A DNA stretch of 6,612 nt from an uncultured bacterium. GTDB taxonomy: Bacteria > Bacillota > Clostridia > Oscillospirales > Ruminococcaceae. The DNA lies in contig CAJMQZ010000110.1 in assembly GCA_905215595.1 (NCBI GenBank), positions 1 to 6,612 of the forward strand, written 5' to 3'. A model generated the notes under the pieces. The model saw nothing but the letters and a program-made list of their open reading frames with translations, did no database searches and had not been told where the DNA came from. Both the position numbers and the translations under genes were made by a program. Shown piece by piece: positions 5,981-6,612 of the stretch (position 1 is the stretch's first letter; every line of letters starts with the position of its first letter).

Positions 5981-6010
5981 TTCGCGGCCGGTGCCTGCAC
6001 CGGCTGCGAA
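5981..6010 (+). promoter_or_regulatory. Long 5'-leader hairpin of the decarboxylase operon
   Basis: TTCGCGGCCGGTG (5981-5993) pairs with CACCGGCTGCGAA (5998-6010) around a CCTG loop. This is a 13-bp stem with a single G-U pair, starting about 10 nt from the predicted transcript 5' end and ending 12 nt before AGGAGG (6023-6028). No T run follows, so it is not a terminator. A 5' mRNA-stabilising hairpin or a regulatory element are possible roles. It fits no riboswitch class I recognise. Confidence 0.72.
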
Positions 6011-6035
6011 TCGTTGAGAAACAGGAGGAAAAACC

Positions 6036-6398
6036 ATGGATTTAGGTTTTGACGTCGTCGTTACCATTACCGGTATCGTGCTGGTGTTCTTGATCCTCGT
6101 GCTGCTGATGGCGATCATCACGCTGGAGGGCAAGATCTTCGACGGTCTGGGCAAGAAGAAGGCTGCCGCAAAGGCTGCTGCCTCCAAGCCTGCCGCCCCT
6201 GCAAAGCCCGCTGCCCCGGTGCAGCAGGCCGCTGCTCCGGCTCCCCAGGTGGAGGAAGGCATTCCCGGTGATGTGGTGGCTGCCATCATGGCCGCCATCC
6301 ACGCAATGGGCAATGGCAAGTACACCCTTAAGGCGGTGCGCCGCGGCACCAACGGCTGGGGCAAGGCCGGTGTGAACGACACCACGGCCCCGTTTTAA
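6036..6398 (+). CDS. Sodium-pump decarboxylase small membrane subunit (gamma/delta, OadG-like)
   Basis: This 120-residue protein has the architecture of the small membrane-anchor subunit of Na+-translocating biotin-dependent decarboxylases (OadG of oxaloacetate, MmdD or GcdD of methylmalonyl-CoA or glutaconyl-CoA decarboxylase). The subunit helps assemble the carboxyltransferase and beta subunits at the membrane. One transmembrane helix spans about 7-30, followed by a lysine-rich turn and an Ala/Pro/Lys-rich flexible linker (about 41-72). A conserved-looking C-terminal helix-strand region (78-104, with YTLKAVRRG) ends in an AG..D.T.PF tail. No biotinylation motif (AMKM-like) is present, so the biotin carrier must be a separate gene, not seen here. 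The ATG has AGGAGG with a 7-nt spacer. The next gene starts 15 nt after the stop. Which decarboxylase it serves cannot be told from this subunit. Confidence 0.82.
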   Translation: MDLGFDVVVTITGIVLVFLILVLLMAIITLEGKIFDGLGKKKAAAKAAASKPAAPAKPAAPVQQAAAPAPQVEEGIPGDVVAAIMAAIHAMGNGKYTLKAVRRGTNGWGKAGVNDTTAPF

Positions 6399-6413
6399 CA
6401 CAGGAGGAAGAAC

Positions 6414-6612
6414 ATGACACAGTTTATTGATACTCTGGTCGGTATTTTCCAAAGTTCCGGCTTTGCACAGTTTGGCCAGCCCGGCGGCTGGCTGTACGCC
6501 GTGATGATCTGCGTGGGCTGCTTTCTGCTGTACCTCGCCATCGTCAAGGAGTTCGAACCCCTGATCCTGCTGCCCATGGCATTTGGCATGATCCTTGCCA
6601 ACCTGCCCGGCA
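6414..6612 (+). CDS. Sodium-pump decarboxylase beta subunit, N-terminal part (partial)
   Basis: The frame is open to the window edge and gives the first 66 residues of a protein matching the beta subunit of Na+-translocating decarboxylases (OadB/MmdB/GcdB). This polytopic membrane subunit decarboxylates carboxybiotin and exports Na+. A soluble start (1-26, with FGQPGG at 20-25) is followed by a hydrophobic helix (about 27-45). Then comes the characteristic EFEPLILLPMAFGMILANLPG stretch (residues 46-66), close to the family's FEPLLLLPIAFG-type signature. The ATG is served by AGGAGG with a 6-nt spacer and lies 15 nt after the stop of the small subunit gene, so the two are co-transcribed. The family's full length is several hundred residues, so most of the gene is beyond the window. 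The substrate of the complex is unresolved. Confidence 0.88.
   Translation, partial: MTQFIDTLVGIFQSSGFAQFGQPGGWLYAVMICVGCFLLYLAIVKEFEPLILLPMAFGMILANLPG

Noticed and set aside
5963..6452. Minus-strand frames of 136-140 codons opposite the decarboxylase small subunit
   Set aside because: They are antisense to the Ala/Pro linker gene, which has a promoter, ribosome binding site and co-transcribed partner. Their low-complexity Ala/Gly composition is a mirror effect.

Overview
The window reads as an ordinary chromosomal stretch from a GC-rich anaerobic Firmicute of the class Clostridia, most likely a Faecalibacterium/Subdoligranulum-like gut Oscillospiraceae. This placement is inference. It rests on the high GC, strong AGGAGG ribosome binding sites, a RecD2-type helicase, a clostridial NA37 nucleoid protein, an MreB-family actin and a membrane biotin-dependent decarboxylase sodium pump. 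No mobile element, CRISPR array, phage gene or obvious defence system is visible.

Layout. Positions 1-22 are the last 22 nt of a tRNA, probably tRNA-Gly, with an encoded CCA; a rho-independent terminator (28-69) follows directly. The gap 70-308 has no gene. It holds an isolated perfect inverted repeat (99-131) and a strong minus-strand terminator (164-205) that ends the next gene. Two minus-strand genes follow: an AEC-family (auxin efflux carrier-like) permease (309-1235) and, upstream of it, an NA37/YejK-like nucleoid-associated protein (1356-2345). Between them the terminator of the nucleoid gene overlaps the promoter of the permease gene.

A 156-bp divergent promoter region (2346-2501) separates the nucleoid gene from recD2 (2502-4733, plus), a full-length ATP-dependent 5'-3' helicase with all motor motifs. 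After a short gap with a dyad and an extended -10 promoter comes a solitary MreB/Mbl-like actin (4873-5898) with an unusual phosphate-1 loop and no mreC or mreD beside it. A clear sigma-A-type promoter (5936-5964) and a long leader hairpin (5981-6010) then precede a two-gene start of an operon for a sodium-pumping decarboxylase: the small membrane gamma/delta subunit (6036-6398) and the N-terminal 66 residues of the beta subunit (6414 to the window edge).

Functional picture. The genes are mostly independent housekeeping units: translation (tRNA), transport, chromosome organisation and repair (NA37 protein and RecD2, transcribed divergently), cell shape (MreB-like) and membrane energetics (decarboxylase pump coupling decarboxylation of a carboxylic acid or acyl-CoA to Na+ export). 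The more interesting signals are regulatory: a promoter embedded in a terminator, an 11-bp sequence shared by two promoters, 5'-leader hairpins, and a dyad around the mreB promoter. I see no convincing evidence for an undescribed multi-gene system.
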